Of a stretch of DNA of 64,000 nt, positions 1-8,821 are shown piece after piece (within the stretch, counting starts at the first letter, position 1; every line of letters starts with the position of its first letter). The notes under the pieces were generated by a model. That model was not told the DNA's origin. It made no database searches and worked only from the letters and a program-made list of their open reading frames with translations. The stretch comes from CAXXOK01 sp963678055. Its GTDB lineage: Bacteria > Bacillota > Clostridia > Christensenellales > Aristaeellaceae. The DNA is taken from contig OY782679.1 in assembly GCA_963678055.1 (NCBI GenBank), forward strand, positions 868,001-932,000, in the 5' to 3' direction. Position numbers and translations under genes: made by a program.

Positions 1-1
1 C

Positions 2-919
2 CTGTATTCCTTCGTGCCCGATGAGTACACCACCGATAAGTACAACTACCTCTACAGCGATGATCGCCAGTTCCTGCTGCCCGGCGTGAAAGAAGCCGTC
101 CGGATGCTGAACAAATGGTACAACGACGGCCTGATTCTTCAGGACTTCTCGCTGTACGCTGCAGGCGATGCAACCGAGTACAACCTGCTGAAAGCCGGGT
201 ATGTCGGTGCTGTTGAAGTCAACTGGGACGATGTCTACCGCAATGCGGAAGAAAGCGTCCACTATATGCTCCAGCAGGCACAGGGCGAAGACGCTATCTT
301 CATCCCCGTGGATCCGTTCAAAAACGATGCCGGCCTGACCAAGAAGGTCAACTACTCGGCCAATGACCGCTGGATCTTCTTCCCCTCGACCAACACCGAA
401 CCTCTGGCCTCGCTGCTCTATCTGAACTGGATGGCGAAGTTTGAAAACCGCTTCTTCCTCCAGACTGGCGCAGAAGGCATCAACCACGAGTACACCGAAG
501 ACGGCACCCTGAAGGCAATCGCGCCTGAGAGCGGCCGCTATAAGATGTCCTCCTCCAACAACATCGATACCACCATGATCATCAATGGTCTGGATCTGGG
601 CGATGTGGATAAGACGTCTGCGTCGATGGCACTTGGCTATGCGTATGTTGCGCCGGAGCTGATCAAAGAAGCTTTCGCGCTCGCGCTGACCAATGGCGTT
701 TCCTACGGCAACATCAACCTTGGCGCTGTGGAAGCTGAAGAAGGCATCACTACCGTACTGGCCGACAAACGCGATGTCATCCTCAATGTTGCAATCAATG
801 CAGCAGTGGAAGACTTTGACGCTGTTTGGGATGCCGGCATGGAAGACTATATGGCTTCCGGCGGACAGGCAATTCAAGACGAGCGCATGGAAAAATATCA
901 GGCGGCTTTCGGCGAATAA
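2..919 (+). CDS. Extracellular solute-binding protein, C-terminal part (5' end outside window)
   Basis: The reading frame is already open at the first bases, so the N-terminus, signal peptide and any lipobox lie upstream. About 305 residues remain. The sequence resembles the C-terminal lobe of the large (about 500 aa) family 1 sugar or oligosaccharide binding lipoproteins of Clostridia: aromatic-rich segments such as NDRWIFFPSTN and LYLNWMAKFEN, a hinge-like central part, and an end with MEDYMASGG followed by a charged helix. Such proteins deliver carbohydrate to two membrane permeases of an ABC importer at the outer face of the membrane. No permease gene follows; a strong terminator ends the unit. 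The family call is by composition and motif feel, so substrate is unknown. Confidence 0.7.
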   Translation: MYSFVPDEYTTDKYNYLYSDDRQFLLPGVKEAVRMLNKWYNDGLILQDFSLYAAGDATEYNLLKAGYVGAVEVNWDDVYRNAEESVHYMLQQAQGEDAIFIPVDPFKNDAGLTKKVNYSANDRWIFFPSTNTEPLASLLYLNWMAKFENRFFLQTGAEGINHEYTEDGTLKAIAPESGRYKMSSSNNIDTTMIINGLDLGDVDKTSASMALGYAYVAPELIKEAFALALTNGVSYGNINLGAVEAEEGITTVLADKRDVILNVAINAAVEDFDAVWDAGMEDYMASGGQAIQDERMEKYQAAFGE

Positions 920-964
920 GCTGAAACGCTTGCGATAAAGCATCGCTCATTCACAACGACTACC

Positions 965-996
965 AAGAAGCCGCTTGCCTAGGCAAGCGGCTTCTT
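965..996. terminator. Perfect 16-bp palindromic terminator
   Basis: Two 16-base arms are exact reverse complements with no unpaired loop bases in the DNA. The outer pairs are A/T-rich, so both strands end in a short U-tract. It separates the plus-strand binding protein from the minus-strand DUF1801 gene and can serve both. Confidence 0.85.
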
Positions 997-1016
997 CTTG
1001 TACGGAACAGTATAGA

Positions 1017-1379
1017 TTACGATTTCGCCTGATCCCTAGCGGCGCAATACAACGCGATGTCTTGAATCAGTTCCTTTGGCAAGGGCTGGTCATATGGCAG
1101 CTGAATCGCACCCTTGGATGTTTTGTATGCCTTGAGCCGATCCTGAAAGTGCACGATGGCCTCTGGCCCGGGGTAGAACCCCAGATGGGATTGATACGCC
1201 GCAAAATGCACGATATAGGAATGTCCTTTGTAGGATGGCATACCCCAGTCGATTAGCTCTTGCGCGTCGGGGAGTACGGCACGGATGATGGCGCGCATCT
1301 CCTGCAGTATAGGTTGCTGCGCTACAGGCTTTTGGGCCAGGTAGGCATCCACGCTGCGCGGCTTATTGCTGGTATCCAT
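1017..1379 (-). CDS. DUF1801 (YdhG/YdeI-like) small protein
   Basis: A 120-residue cytoplasmic protein of the DUF1801 fold. Family marks are an N-terminal helix with PRSVDAYLA, the central LIDWGMPSYKG segment, HFAAYQSHLGFYPGP, and a C-terminal KGAIQLPYDQPLP stretch before the last helix. Members are about 110-140 aa; some relatives have been called iron chaperones (YdhG), but the biochemical role of most is unknown. It lies 12 bp downstream of thrS on the same strand and may be read through from the thrS promoter. No signal peptide or membrane segment is present. Confidence 0.8.
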   Translation of the reverse strand: MDTSNKPRSVDAYLAQKPVAQQPILQEMRAIIRAVLPDAQELIDWGMPSYKGHSYIVHFAAYQSHLGFYPGPEAIVHFQDRLKAYKTSKGAIQLPYDQPLPKELIQDIALYCAARDQAKS

Positions 1380-1391
1380 AGCGGGGTCCTC

Positions 1392-3332
1392 TTAGTCGAT
1401 GGTTTTATCATCGTTGAGTTTCTTGACCATGGCAACGGCCTCGCTATAGGGCATGGTACCCAGATTATCGCCCTTACGGTTGCGGATGGTTACGGTGCTG
1501 TTTTCCGCTTCGCGGTCGCCCAGTACAAACATGTACGGAATCTTTTGCAGCTGCGCTTCACGAATCTTGAAGCCGATTTTCTCATTGCGCAGATCCAGTT
1601 CACAGCGCAGGTTCTGGTCCAGCAGCATCTGCTGGAGCTGCTTTGCGGCGTCATCGGCGCGGTTGGTAATGGTCAGCACTTTCACCTGCACCGGCGCAAG
1701 CCAGGTGGGGAAGGCACCGGCGTATTTTTCAATCAACAGCGCCAGGGTGCGTTCGTAGCAACCCACGGAGGTGCGGTGGATGATGAAAGGCATTTTTTTC
1801 TGGCCGTCGGAATCGGTATACTCCATACCAAATTTCTGGGCAAGCAGAATATCGATCTGGATGGTGATCAGCGTGTCTTCCTTGCCGAACACATTCTTAA
1901 TCTGAATGTCGAGCTTGGGGCCGTAGAAGGCAGCTTCGTCCTTAGCGACGTGGTAGTCGATGCCGATGTCATCAAGAATGGTTTTCATGGCGGACTGGGC
2001 ATACTCCCACTGGTCGGGGGTGCCTTCGTACTTTTCGGTGTTGGCGGGATCCCACTGGGAGAACTGGAAGGAACAATCTTCCTTCAAGCCCAGGGTTTCC
2101 AGCATCATGTTTGCCAGTTCAAAGCAGCCGCGGAATTCGTCTTCCAGCTGGTCGGGGCGGATAATCAAGTGCGCCTCGGAAATGGTAAACTGCCGCACAC
2201 GGATTAATCCGTGCATTTCGCCGGAATCCTCATTGCGGAACAAGGTTGACGTTTCACCAAGCCGCATGGGCAAATCGCGGTAGGAGCGCGAACGGTTCAG
2301 GTATGCCTGATATTGGAAGGGGCAGGTCATGGGGCGCAGGGCGAAGCATTCCTTGGTTTCATCGTCCGGGTCGCCTAGTATGAACATACCGTCGCGGTAG
2401 TGGTCCCAGTGACCGGAGATTTTATACAGCTCGCGCTTGGCTAAAAGCGGGGTCTTGGTGCGCAGATAGCCCCATTTGGTTTCGGTGTCTTCCACCCAGC
2501 GTTGCAGGGTTTGGATGATGACCGTGCCCTTGGGCAGCATGATCGGGAGTCCCTGGCCGATAACATCCACCGTGGTGAACAGCTCCAGGTCGCGGCCCAG
2601 CTTGTTATGGTCGCGTTTGCGGGCTTCTTCCACCATTTCCAGATGCTCATTGAGCGCTTGTTTGTTGGGGAAGCAGGTACCGTAGATGCGGGAGAGCATT
2701 TTGTTGTTTTCGTTGCCGCGCCAGTATGCGCCGGCAATCTGCGTCAGCTTGAAAGCTTTGAGGTAATTAAGGTTGGGCAGATGCGGGCCGGCACACAGGT
2801 CCACAAAGTCGCCCATCTGGTAAAAGGAGATAATGGCATCCTCTGGCAGGTCTGCAATCAGCTCAACCTTGTAGGGCTGATTCTTTTCTTTCATCAGGGC
2901 GATGGCCTCCTGCCGCGGTAGGGTGAAGCGCTTGGGCCGCAGGGAGGAGCGCATCAGTTTGTCCATCGCTTTTTCAATGGCGGGCAGGTCATCCGGCTTG
3001 AAGGGGGTTTCTACATCGAAATCGTAGTAGAATCCGTTTTCAATGGCGGGGCCGATGGCGATTTTAGCATCGGGGTACAGCTGCAGCACTGCCATGCTCA
3101 TCAGATGGGAGCAGGAATGGCGGAATACCTTTTTACCGTCCTCGTCTTCAAAGGTGACGGGGGTGATTACAGCATCCGTTTCGATGGGGGAAAACAGATC
3201 GGTCAAACTGCCATCCTCATGTTTGACGGCGTAGAAGGTCTTGAATTTCTCTGCAAACTCGGCTTTTAAGAGATCGCCTGCCGACGAACCCTGCGCTACC
3301 TCATACTCTTTTCCAAATACCTGTAATTTCAT
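1392..3332 (-). CDS. thrS: Threonyl-tRNA synthetase
   Basis: Charges tRNA-Thr with threonine in the cytoplasm. The 646-residue protein has an N-terminal TGS domain (about 1-62), the editing domain with HSCSHLM and the DLCAGPH motif (about 70-190), and a class II catalytic core. In the core, MTCPFQ, SEAHLII and FIIHRTSVG supply the Cys, His and His expected to hold the active-site zinc. The C-terminal anticodon-binding domain ends the protein. I placed the start at the ATG at 3330-3332, not at the longer frame, because GGAGG lies 8 bases before it and the TGS domain begins there; the longer frame would translate the T-box terminator. Expression should be controlled by the upstream T-box. Confidence 0.97.
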   Translation of the reverse strand: MKLQVFGKEYEVAQGSSAGDLLKAEFAEKFKTFYAVKHEDGSLTDLFSPIETDAVITPVTFEDEDGKKVFRHSCSHLMSMAVLQLYPDAKIAIGPAIENGFYYDFDVETPFKPDDLPAIEKAMDKLMRSSLRPKRFTLPRQEAIALMKEKNQPYKVELIADLPEDAIISFYQMGDFVDLCAGPHLPNLNYLKAFKLTQIAGAYWRGNENNKMLSRIYGTCFPNKQALNEHLEMVEEARKRDHNKLGRDLELFTTVDVIGQGLPIMLPKGTVIIQTLQRWVEDTETKWGYLRTKTPLLAKRELYKISGHWDHYRDGMFILGDPDDETKECFALRPMTCPFQYQAYLNRSRSYRDLPMRLGETSTLFRNEDSGEMHGLIRVRQFTISEAHLIIRPDQLEDEFRGCFELANMMLETLGLKEDCSFQFSQWDPANTEKYEGTPDQWEYAQSAMKTILDDIGIDYHVAKDEAAFYGPKLDIQIKNVFGKEDTLITIQIDILLAQKFGMEYTDSDGQKKMPFIIHRTSVGCYERTLALLIEKYAGAFPTWLAPVQVKVLTITNRADDAAKQLQQMLLDQNLRCELDLRNEKIGFKIREAQLQKIPYMFVLGDREAENSTVTIRNRKGDNLGTMPYSEAVAMVKKLNDDKTID

Positions 3333-3581
3333 ACCCTTGTCCTCCCTGATAATAAAATCCGCCCCCGCAATACTGCGGGGACGGACGAATATCGTTCGTG
3401 GTTCCACCCTGCTTGAGGCGAGCTTCCACTCGCTTCCGCTTTGAATAGCCTTCTATCGGGGGCCGGTCGCATCGTCGGCGGGTGGTAACCAGTCTCCTGC
3501 GATTGCTTGTCGCTTTCAGCCAATGGCGACAATCTCTTTGGCAACGCTTGGGAGCGGCGTATTCCGCGTCATACGGTGATT
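3333..3581 (-). promoter_or_regulatory. T-box leader of thrS (threonine specific)
   Basis: The transcribed leader contains the T-box sequence AGGGTGGAACCACG (3397-3410), followed by an 11-bp hairpin (3358-3385) and a T-run: the T-box terminator just before the thrS Shine-Dalgarno. Upstream lie an AGAGA element (3533-3537) and GGTTACCACC, which offers an ACC threonine codon (3484-3486 or 3481-3483) as specifier. T-boxes bind uncharged tRNA through this codon and the tRNA 3' end, and then antiterminate. The specifier choice fits the downstream gene. Confidence 0.9.
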
Positions 3582-3587
3582 GCACAC

Positions 3588-3616
3588 AGCATAGCACTTG
3601 GGAATTGTGCTGTCAA
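3588..3616 (-). promoter_or_regulatory. thrS promoter
   Basis: On the minus strand a consensus TTGACA (3611-3616), a 17-base spacer and TATGCT (3588-3593). It directs transcription into the T-box leader with a start near 3581. Confidence 0.85.
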
Positions 3617-3639
3617 GCCCTGCTTTACAACCAATGGGC

Positions 3640-3669
3640 TTGACCTTGGCGGCGGGATTGCTGTATACT
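3640..3669 (+). promoter_or_regulatory. Promoter for the transcript ahead of the MutS2-like gene
   Basis: TTGACC (3640-3645), 18-base spacer and TATACT (3664-3669) on the plus strand, back to back with the thrS promoter. The predicted start near 3676 leaves a leader of about 235 bases before the MutS2-like gene. Confidence 0.7.
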
Positions 3670-3675
3670 AACCGT

Positions 3676-3869
3676 ATTAATAGTATCGGAGGTATTTGTT
3701 TGTTATCGGTTCTGTAAAGGGCGAAGTGTATGCCATGATTGAAGCGACCGCATGATCGTTGTTTGGTATACCCTTCTTAACGCAGAACGATAGCCGACAG
3801 TTGCCCCGCATAGGGTTCTGTGGGCATAGCAAATCGCTATGTTTTTTGTTTGCGTAAAAGACTTCGCCC
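3676..3869 (+). ncRNA. Candidate structured RNA or attenuated leader
   Basis: This stretch between thrS and the MutS2-like gene has no convincing protein gene but shows RNA-like structure. A local stem pairs GTATGCC with GGTATAC (about 3728-3774). CATAGC/GCTATG (3825-3841) is followed by six T's (3842-3847), like an intrinsic terminator. GGGCGAAGT (3719-3727) is the exact complement of ACTTCGCCC (3861-3869), which would compete with or enclose the terminator. A 19-codon frame from TTG at 3696 follows GGAGG with short spacing. It could be a small RNA ending at 3847 or an attenuator of the downstream gene. I cannot match it to a known riboswitch class. Confidence 0.4.
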
Positions 3870-3912
3870 ATATTCTGCTCATGCATGATTATAATCCATG
3901 AGGAGCAACGCC

Positions 3913-5808
3913 ATGAATACCCATTACAATACGCTGGAGTTCCCGGCCATACTGGACAAATTGAAATCCTTTGCCGTGTCCGATGAGGCGCGTACTATAC
4001 TTGATGCATTGGAACCATTTTTAAGCGAGCAGATATGCGTGCAGAAGATGGCGGAGACCACCGCCGCCCGCCGCGTGCTGGATGCCTTTGGCTCGCCACC
4101 CCTGCCCATGATGACCCGACTGCATGAGACCGTAGCCCATGCCGAAATCGGCACCATGCTTTCACCCGAGCAGCTAAACGGCGTCAGCACGTTTGCGGCC
4201 TCCTGCAAGCGCATGGTCAGCTATCTGGACCGTATCGCCTCGCAGGATGTTACGTTGCATAGCTACGGGCAAGCCATTCATACCCTCGCAGCCTTGCAGG
4301 ATGAGATACAGCGCTGCATTGCCGAGGATGAAGTACGCGACGATGCCAGCACGCTGCTGCGTGACCTGCGCCGTAAAACAATAGCCCTAGAAGGAAAAAT
4401 CAAAGACAAGCTTAACCAGCTGCTGCGCACCCAAAAGCAGTATATGTCCGACGGTTACATTACAACCCGTGCCGGGCGCTATGTACTGCCGGTGAAAAAG
4501 CAACATCAAAAACAAGTGTCCGGGTCGGTGGTGGATACATCATCCACTGGCACCACAGTGTTCATTGAACCCGCCGCTGCCGCCGCGCTGCGGGTGGAGC
4601 TGGACGCTGTCCGCATCAGTGAGGATGAGGAAATGCGCCGCATTCTTTACACCCTAAGCGCGCAGGTGGCCGATGAGGCGCACGCCATACGCAGCAACAT
4701 GAAGCTGATGACGGAGCTTGATGTGCTGTTTGCTAAAGGCAAGCTATCGGCGGCGATGGATGCCCGCCCGGTGCAAATCGGCGGTGAGCGCAAGCTGATC
4801 ATTTCCGGTGGCAGACATCCGTTGTTGGACCCAGAAACCTGTGTGCCTTTGAACCTGAATCTATCGGACGGGAACCGGGGCGTGATTATCACCGGGCCGA
4901 ATACCGGCGGCAAAACCGTGACCATTAAAACGGTGGGCCTGCTGACACTGATGGCGCAATGCGGTCTGCACATCCCCTGCAACGAGGATAGCTACATCGC
5001 CATGCAGGACGGTATTTGGTGCGATATCGGCGACAGCCAGAACATCTCCCAGAACCTGTCTACATTCTCCGGTCACATTACCAACGTGATCCACATCCTG
5101 AAAAGCGCCAGTCAGGACAGTCTGGTACTGCTGGATGAGCTGGGAAGCGGCACCGACCCGGCCGAGGGGATGGGCATTGGCATCGCCGTGCTGGAAGAAC
5201 TGCGGCTTCGCGGCTGCATGTTCATGGTCACCACGCACTACCCGCAGATTAAAACCTACGCCAAATCGGCCGCATCTATCCTGCGTGCGCGTATGGCGTT
5301 CGATGCCCAAACCCTGGCACCTTTGTATAAGTTGGAAATGGGCAAGACCGGCGAAAGCTGCGCCTTGCAGATTGCACAGCGACTGGGGTTGCATGAACAG
5401 ATGCTTTCCCGAGCGCATCGCGCCGTGTACGATGGTGAAGAAACCGCCAAAGCCGAAACGCCCGCTATGCAAGCACCCAAAAGCCGCCTGACTCGCCAAG
5501 GCCCGCAGGTTAAACAGAAATTTACGAAGTTCACCATGGGTGACAGCGTATTGGTGCTGTCGGAGAAGGAAACGGGCATCGTGTACCGGCCCGCGGACGA
5601 TAACGGCGATGTGATAGTGCAGGTTAAGGGGGAGAAGCGCAAAATAAAACACACGCGCGTGCAGCTGCGTGTGTCGGCAGCGGAACTCTACCCGCCGGAT
5701 TATGATTTTTCGATTGTGTTTGATTCTGTGGCAAACCGTAAAGCCAGTCATGTGCTGGGCAAACGCTACGATGCGGACGCGGTTATCGAATACGGAGAAC
5801 TGGATTAA
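3913..5808 (+). CDS. MutS2-family ATPase lacking the Smr domain
   Basis: A 631-residue protein of the MutS/MutS2 ABC-ATPase family. The N-terminal part begins with LEFPAILDKLKSFAVS and carries the MutS-core helices. The ATPase has Walker A GPNTGGKT (about 328-335), DLGD-like CDIGDSQ, the signature region NLSTFSGH, Walker B LLDELGSGTDP (about 406) and TTHYPQIKTYA. After a coiled region a small KOW-like beta module (GDSVLVLSEKETGIVYRP) follows, as in MutS2. Canonical MutS2 is about 780 aa and ends in an Smr nuclease domain; here the protein stops about 65 residues after the KOW-like part, so ribosome-collision or DNA nicking activity via Smr is not expected. Start chosen at ATG 3913 because AGGAG precedes it by 7 bases. 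Confidence 0.85.
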   Translation: MNTHYNTLEFPAILDKLKSFAVSDEARTILDALEPFLSEQICVQKMAETTAARRVLDAFGSPPLPMMTRLHETVAHAEIGTMLSPEQLNGVSTFAASCKRMVSYLDRIASQDVTLHSYGQAIHTLAALQDEIQRCIAEDEVRDDASTLLRDLRRKTIALEGKIKDKLNQLLRTQKQYMSDGYITTRAGRYVLPVKKQHQKQVSGSVVDTSSTGTTVFIEPAAAAALRVELDAVRISEDEEMRRILYTLSAQVADEAHAIRSNMKLMTELDVLFAKGKLSAAMDARPVQIGGERKLIISGGRHPLLDPETCVPLNLNLSDGNRGVIITGPNTGGKTVTIKTVGLLTLMAQCGLHIPCNEDSYIAMQDGIWCDIGDSQNISQNLSTFSGHITNVIHILKSASQDSLVLLDELGSGTDPAEGMGIGIAVLEELRLRGCMFMVTTHYPQIKTYAKSAASILRARMAFDAQTLAPLYKLEMGKTGESCALQIAQRLGLHEQMLSRAHRAVYDGEETAKAETPAMQAPKSRLTRQGPQVKQKFTKFTMGDSVLVLSEKETGIVYRPADDNGDVIVQVKGEKRKIKHTRVQLRVSAAELYPPDYDFSIVFDSVANRKASHVLGKRYDADAVIEYGELD

Positions 5809-5827
5809 CAAACCCTGAAATAGGTAA

Positions 5828-5850
5828 TAGCGGCCACTTTGTGGCCGCTA
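5828..5850. terminator. Hairpin between convergent MutS2-like gene and recF
   Basis: A perfect 10-bp stem with a TTT loop. One arm contains the recF stop codon. Neither side has a strong T-run, so it may act as a weak bidirectional terminator or as an RNA-end stabiliser. Confidence 0.55.
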
Positions 5851-6972
5851 CTTATCTGTTGTCAGCTGCGCTTTGCCGTCTGAATCTGTTGTTACGCGGT
5901 AAAATGCATCGGCTTTGGCCCCGGCCACATCGGATTTATCCGTGCAGGTGATAAAGGTTTGTACGCCCTGTGTTGATTGCAAGAGCGCGTTGCGGCGCTT
6001 TAAGTCCAGCTCGGAGAATACATCGTCGAGCAGCAATGTAGGCAGCTCGCCCATTTCATTTTCGATTAGTGCCAGTTCCCCAAGCTTCATGCTCAGTACG
6101 GCGGAGCGCACCTGTCCCTGGCTGCCATAGGCACGCAGATCTTTGCCGGAAAGCATCAGGGCCAGATCATCCCGATGCGGGCCGAACGAGGTAAACATGC
6201 GTTTTTCATCCTCGGCGCGAGTGCGTTTCAGGGCCGCCAGCATATCGCGGTACGGCGTATCGGTGGTCGCCAGAGGACCGGAGTAACGCAGGGAAAACAC
6301 CTCGTTGGTGTCTTCCGCAATGGCCCGGTACTGCGTTGCCGCATGCTGGGAAAGCTCCGACAGGAACCATTTGCGCGGTTCCACCACATACACCGCCGCA
6401 CCGGCCAGTTGCTCGTCCCAGGCATCCAACTGGCGGCCGAAATCGGCGGAGGGTTTGATTTTATTGGATTTCAGCAGCGCGTTACGCTTTTCGAGTGCGC
6501 TCAAATACTGCCGCAGCGCTTTTAAGTAGCTGGGGCGGATTTGTGATAACTGCATATCGACAAAGCGGCGGCGTACCGCTGGGCCATCGCGCACAATGCG
6601 CAGGTCTTCCGGGGCAAACATCACGGTGGTGGCGTGCCCCATCATATCGGTAATGCGCTCGGCGGGTTTGCCCTGAATTAGCACGCGCTTTTGCGGTTTT
6701 TCCAGCGGGTACAGACGCACTTCCAGATCGTGTTTGCCGTCCAGCCGCCGGGTATGTGCGCGGACAAACGCCACATCCTCGCCCTGGGCGATCATCTCGC
6801 GGTCGACGGCCGTACGGTGGCTGCGGCCGATGGATAGCAGATGCATAGATTCCAGTAGATTGGTTTTACCCGAACCGTTGGCACCGTATAGCACGGTGAT
6901 GCCATCGCACGGGGTAAAGTTCAGTGTTTGATAGTTGCGAAAGTTTTTCAGTTGCAGGGAGCTAAACTTCAT
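5848..6972 (-). CDS. recF: DNA replication/repair protein RecF
   Basis: RecF is an SMC-like ATPase that helps load RecA at single-strand gaps together with RecO and RecR. At 374 residues it has normal family length. Visible marks are the N-terminal LKNFRNYQTL, Walker A GANGSGKTN (about 30-38), the LLSIGRSHRT motif, the GPHRDDL segment and the late Walker B TLLLDDVFSELD. In most bacteria recF sits with dnaA, dnaN and gyrB; here it is downstream of a glycosidase and overlaps that gene by the 4-base ATGA arrangement, which suggests translational coupling. It probably uses the promoter ahead of the glycosidase. Confidence 0.96.
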   Translation of the reverse strand: MKFSSLQLKNFRNYQTLNFTPCDGITVLYGANGSGKTNLLESMHLLSIGRSHRTAVDREMIAQGEDVAFVRAHTRRLDGKHDLEVRLYPLEKPQKRVLIQGKPAERITDMMGHATTVMFAPEDLRIVRDGPAVRRRFVDMQLSQIRPSYLKALRQYLSALEKRNALLKSNKIKPSADFGRQLDAWDEQLAGAAVYVVEPRKWFLSELSQHAATQYRAIAEDTNEVFSLRYSGPLATTDTPYRDMLAALKRTRAEDEKRMFTSFGPHRDDLALMLSGKDLRAYGSQGQVRSAVLSMKLGELALIENEMGELPTLLLDDVFSELDLKRRNALLQSTQGVQTFITCTDKSDVAGAKADAFYRVTTDSDGKAQLTTDK

Positions 6973-8789
6973 GCTCGATCCTCCCCGGCTGCTTGCGGCA
7001 AGTTGCGCGTGATGGTGACGGTAGCGGCGGGCGCGTCCATCGCCTTTCCAAATACATCAAGCCCGTCCCTTGTGCTGCGGCGGATAACGAGGGTATCGTC
7101 ATTCGTTGCCTCTACGTCCAGGAAACCCGTTTGCAAAGCTGGGGTTTGCCTGCGGTGCAGGAGGATGGCTTTGATAGCATCCCGGAGCGCATCATCCGCA
7201 TCGTCCCAGGCCATGGGAGCGCGGTTCCACGGGTCGGCCATGCCCTGCATGCCGATCTCGTCGCCGTAGTACACGCAGGGGATGCCTGGCAGTGTGCACA
7301 AAAGCTTCAGCGCTTCCAAGACCCTTGCTTTGGCCAGCGTCTGCTGCGGCGCGGTCAGGCGCACCAGCATGGCCTCCTCACGGGGCATTTGTAATATGCC
7401 GGGGGTATCGTACCCGGCAAATGCGTTCAACGCGCGAACGCGGTCGTGGCTTGCCAGTAAATTCATTACACTGTAATAAAACGGCGTGGGGTAGACTTCG
7501 CGCTGGTGCAAAATCAGCCGTGCCAGTTCGTATGCCGTTGCTTTGCCTGTGAAAAAGTCAATCACGGCGCGGCGCAGAGGATAGTTCATCACGCTGTCCA
7601 GCGTATCGCCTAGGCAATAGGAACGCGGTTCGTTGTAGCTGATTTTATTGCTGGCGTCTTCCCATACCTCGCCGATTAACGCGCCATCCGGGTCGGCCTG
7701 CTTGACGGAGTAGCGCATTTTCTGCAAAAGGCGTACGGGCAGTTCATCGGCTACATCCAGCCGCCAGCCGCTGGCTCCGCGCTGCATCCAATAGGGCAGC
7801 ACGCCGTCTGTTTGGTTGAGCAGAAAGTGTTGGTAGTCGGGCTGGTTTTTCTCCACTGCCGGCAGGGTATAAAAGCCCCACCAGGCATGGTAGTGGTCCG
7901 GGAACTGGTCAAAGCTGTACCAGCTGGAATAGGGGGATTGCTGGCTTTGGTATGCGCCTTTGCCGGGGTAGCGGCCATAGCGGTTAAAATATACGCTGTC
8001 AGCGCCTGTATGGCTGAAAACCCCGTCCAGAATAACGTGCATGCCCATAGCGTTGGCTGCCTGGCAAAGCGCGCGAAAATCGCGCTTCCGGCCTAGAATA
8101 GGGTCAACTTTGTGGTAGTCGCCCGTATCGTAGCGGTGATTGGTGCGCGCCTGCACGATGGGGTTTAGGTACAGCACCGTCACGCCCAGATCTTGCAGAT
8201 AGGTTAGTTTTTCTGTAATGCCTTTTAGCGTACCGCCGAAAAAATCCAATGCGCGGTTGTCGCCGTTGTCCGGATCAATATCCAGCGTCGGCGGTTCGTT
8301 CCATTGCTTATGGAAACTCGCTTCGGGGTGGGCTGCGGCGATCTTCTCCTGCTGCTTGTGTGAAGGGGCTTGGCTTCCCTTGTAAAAGCGGTCGGGGAAC
8401 ACCTGGTACATTATACCCTCCCGCAGATAGGCAGGCGTTTCATAGGCCGGGTCATATACGGTAATCTGAAAGGCGTGCAGGGTATCGTATACCAGCTGCC
8501 CCTCGCCGCCTAGACCATCGTTTTGGTTTCCGTAGCGCAGGTCGCCCTGCGGGGTATGGAGAATAAAATCGTACCAAAACAGCATCGGCGACGCCGGTAC
8601 GGAAACGGTGGCCTCAAACAGAGTACCATCAGCGCTGGTCATGGGGGTGAGCTGCTCGGAGCCATCCCAGGTGCGCAGGGTTATGTCATATCCCTCATCG
8701 CAAAAAAAGCGCAGCGTTATCTGGTTGCCGCAGGGAATGGCCCCCACGGGTTCCCGGTATGTTTCTGAGTGGGAATTGTGGCAGAGCAT
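6969..8789 (-). CDS. GH13 glucanohydrolase (neopullulanase/maltodextrin-hydrolase type)
   Basis: A 606-residue alpha-amylase superfamily enzyme without a signal peptide, so likely cytoplasmic and active on imported maltodextrins. An N-terminal beta domain of about 115 residues resembles the starch-binding or dimerisation module of neopullulanases. The (beta/alpha)8 barrel starts at EGIMYQVFPDRFY. Conserved regions include VILDGVFSHTG, GWRLDVADEL with the nucleophile Asp, LIGEVWEDA with the acid/base Glu, and LLASHDRVRAL with the third catalytic Asp. GIPCVYYGDEIGMQG precedes the C-terminal sheet. The gene starts behind AAAGGAGG with 7-base spacing and shares an operon with recF, an unusual pairing that looks positional and not functional. 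Confidence 0.92.
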   Translation of the reverse strand: MLCHNSHSETYREPVGAIPCGNQITLRFFCDEGYDITLRTWDGSEQLTPMTSADGTLFEATVSVPASPMLFWYDFILHTPQGDLRYGNQNDGLGGEGQLVYDTLHAFQITVYDPAYETPAYLREGIMYQVFPDRFYKGSQAPSHKQQEKIAAAHPEASFHKQWNEPPTLDIDPDNGDNRALDFFGGTLKGITEKLTYLQDLGVTVLYLNPIVQARTNHRYDTGDYHKVDPILGRKRDFRALCQAANAMGMHVILDGVFSHTGADSVYFNRYGRYPGKGAYQSQQSPYSSWYSFDQFPDHYHAWWGFYTLPAVEKNQPDYQHFLLNQTDGVLPYWMQRGASGWRLDVADELPVRLLQKMRYSVKQADPDGALIGEVWEDASNKISYNEPRSYCLGDTLDSVMNYPLRRAVIDFFTGKATAYELARLILHQREVYPTPFYYSVMNLLASHDRVRALNAFAGYDTPGILQMPREEAMLVRLTAPQQTLAKARVLEALKLLCTLPGIPCVYYGDEIGMQGMADPWNRAPMAWDDADDALRDAIKAILLHRRQTPALQTGFLDVEATNDDTLVIRRSTRDGLDVFGKAMDAPAATVTITRNLPQAAGEDRA

Positions 8790-8821
8790 TGGTGCGCCTC
8801 CTTTGAAAAAAGCTTGTTCCT

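Noticed and set aside
1260..2207. Long open frame on the plus strand opposite thrS
   Set aside because: It is fully antisense to the conserved ThrRS gene, has no ribosome site and no family resemblance.
3677..3886. 69-codon minus-strand frame in the intergenic region before the MutS2-like gene
   Set aside because: No Shine-Dalgarno and overlaps the better supported RNA structures on the plus strand.
4861..5811. 316-codon open frame opposite the MutS2-like gene
   Set aside because: Antisense to conserved ATPase motifs; its product is His/Arg-rich without domain features.
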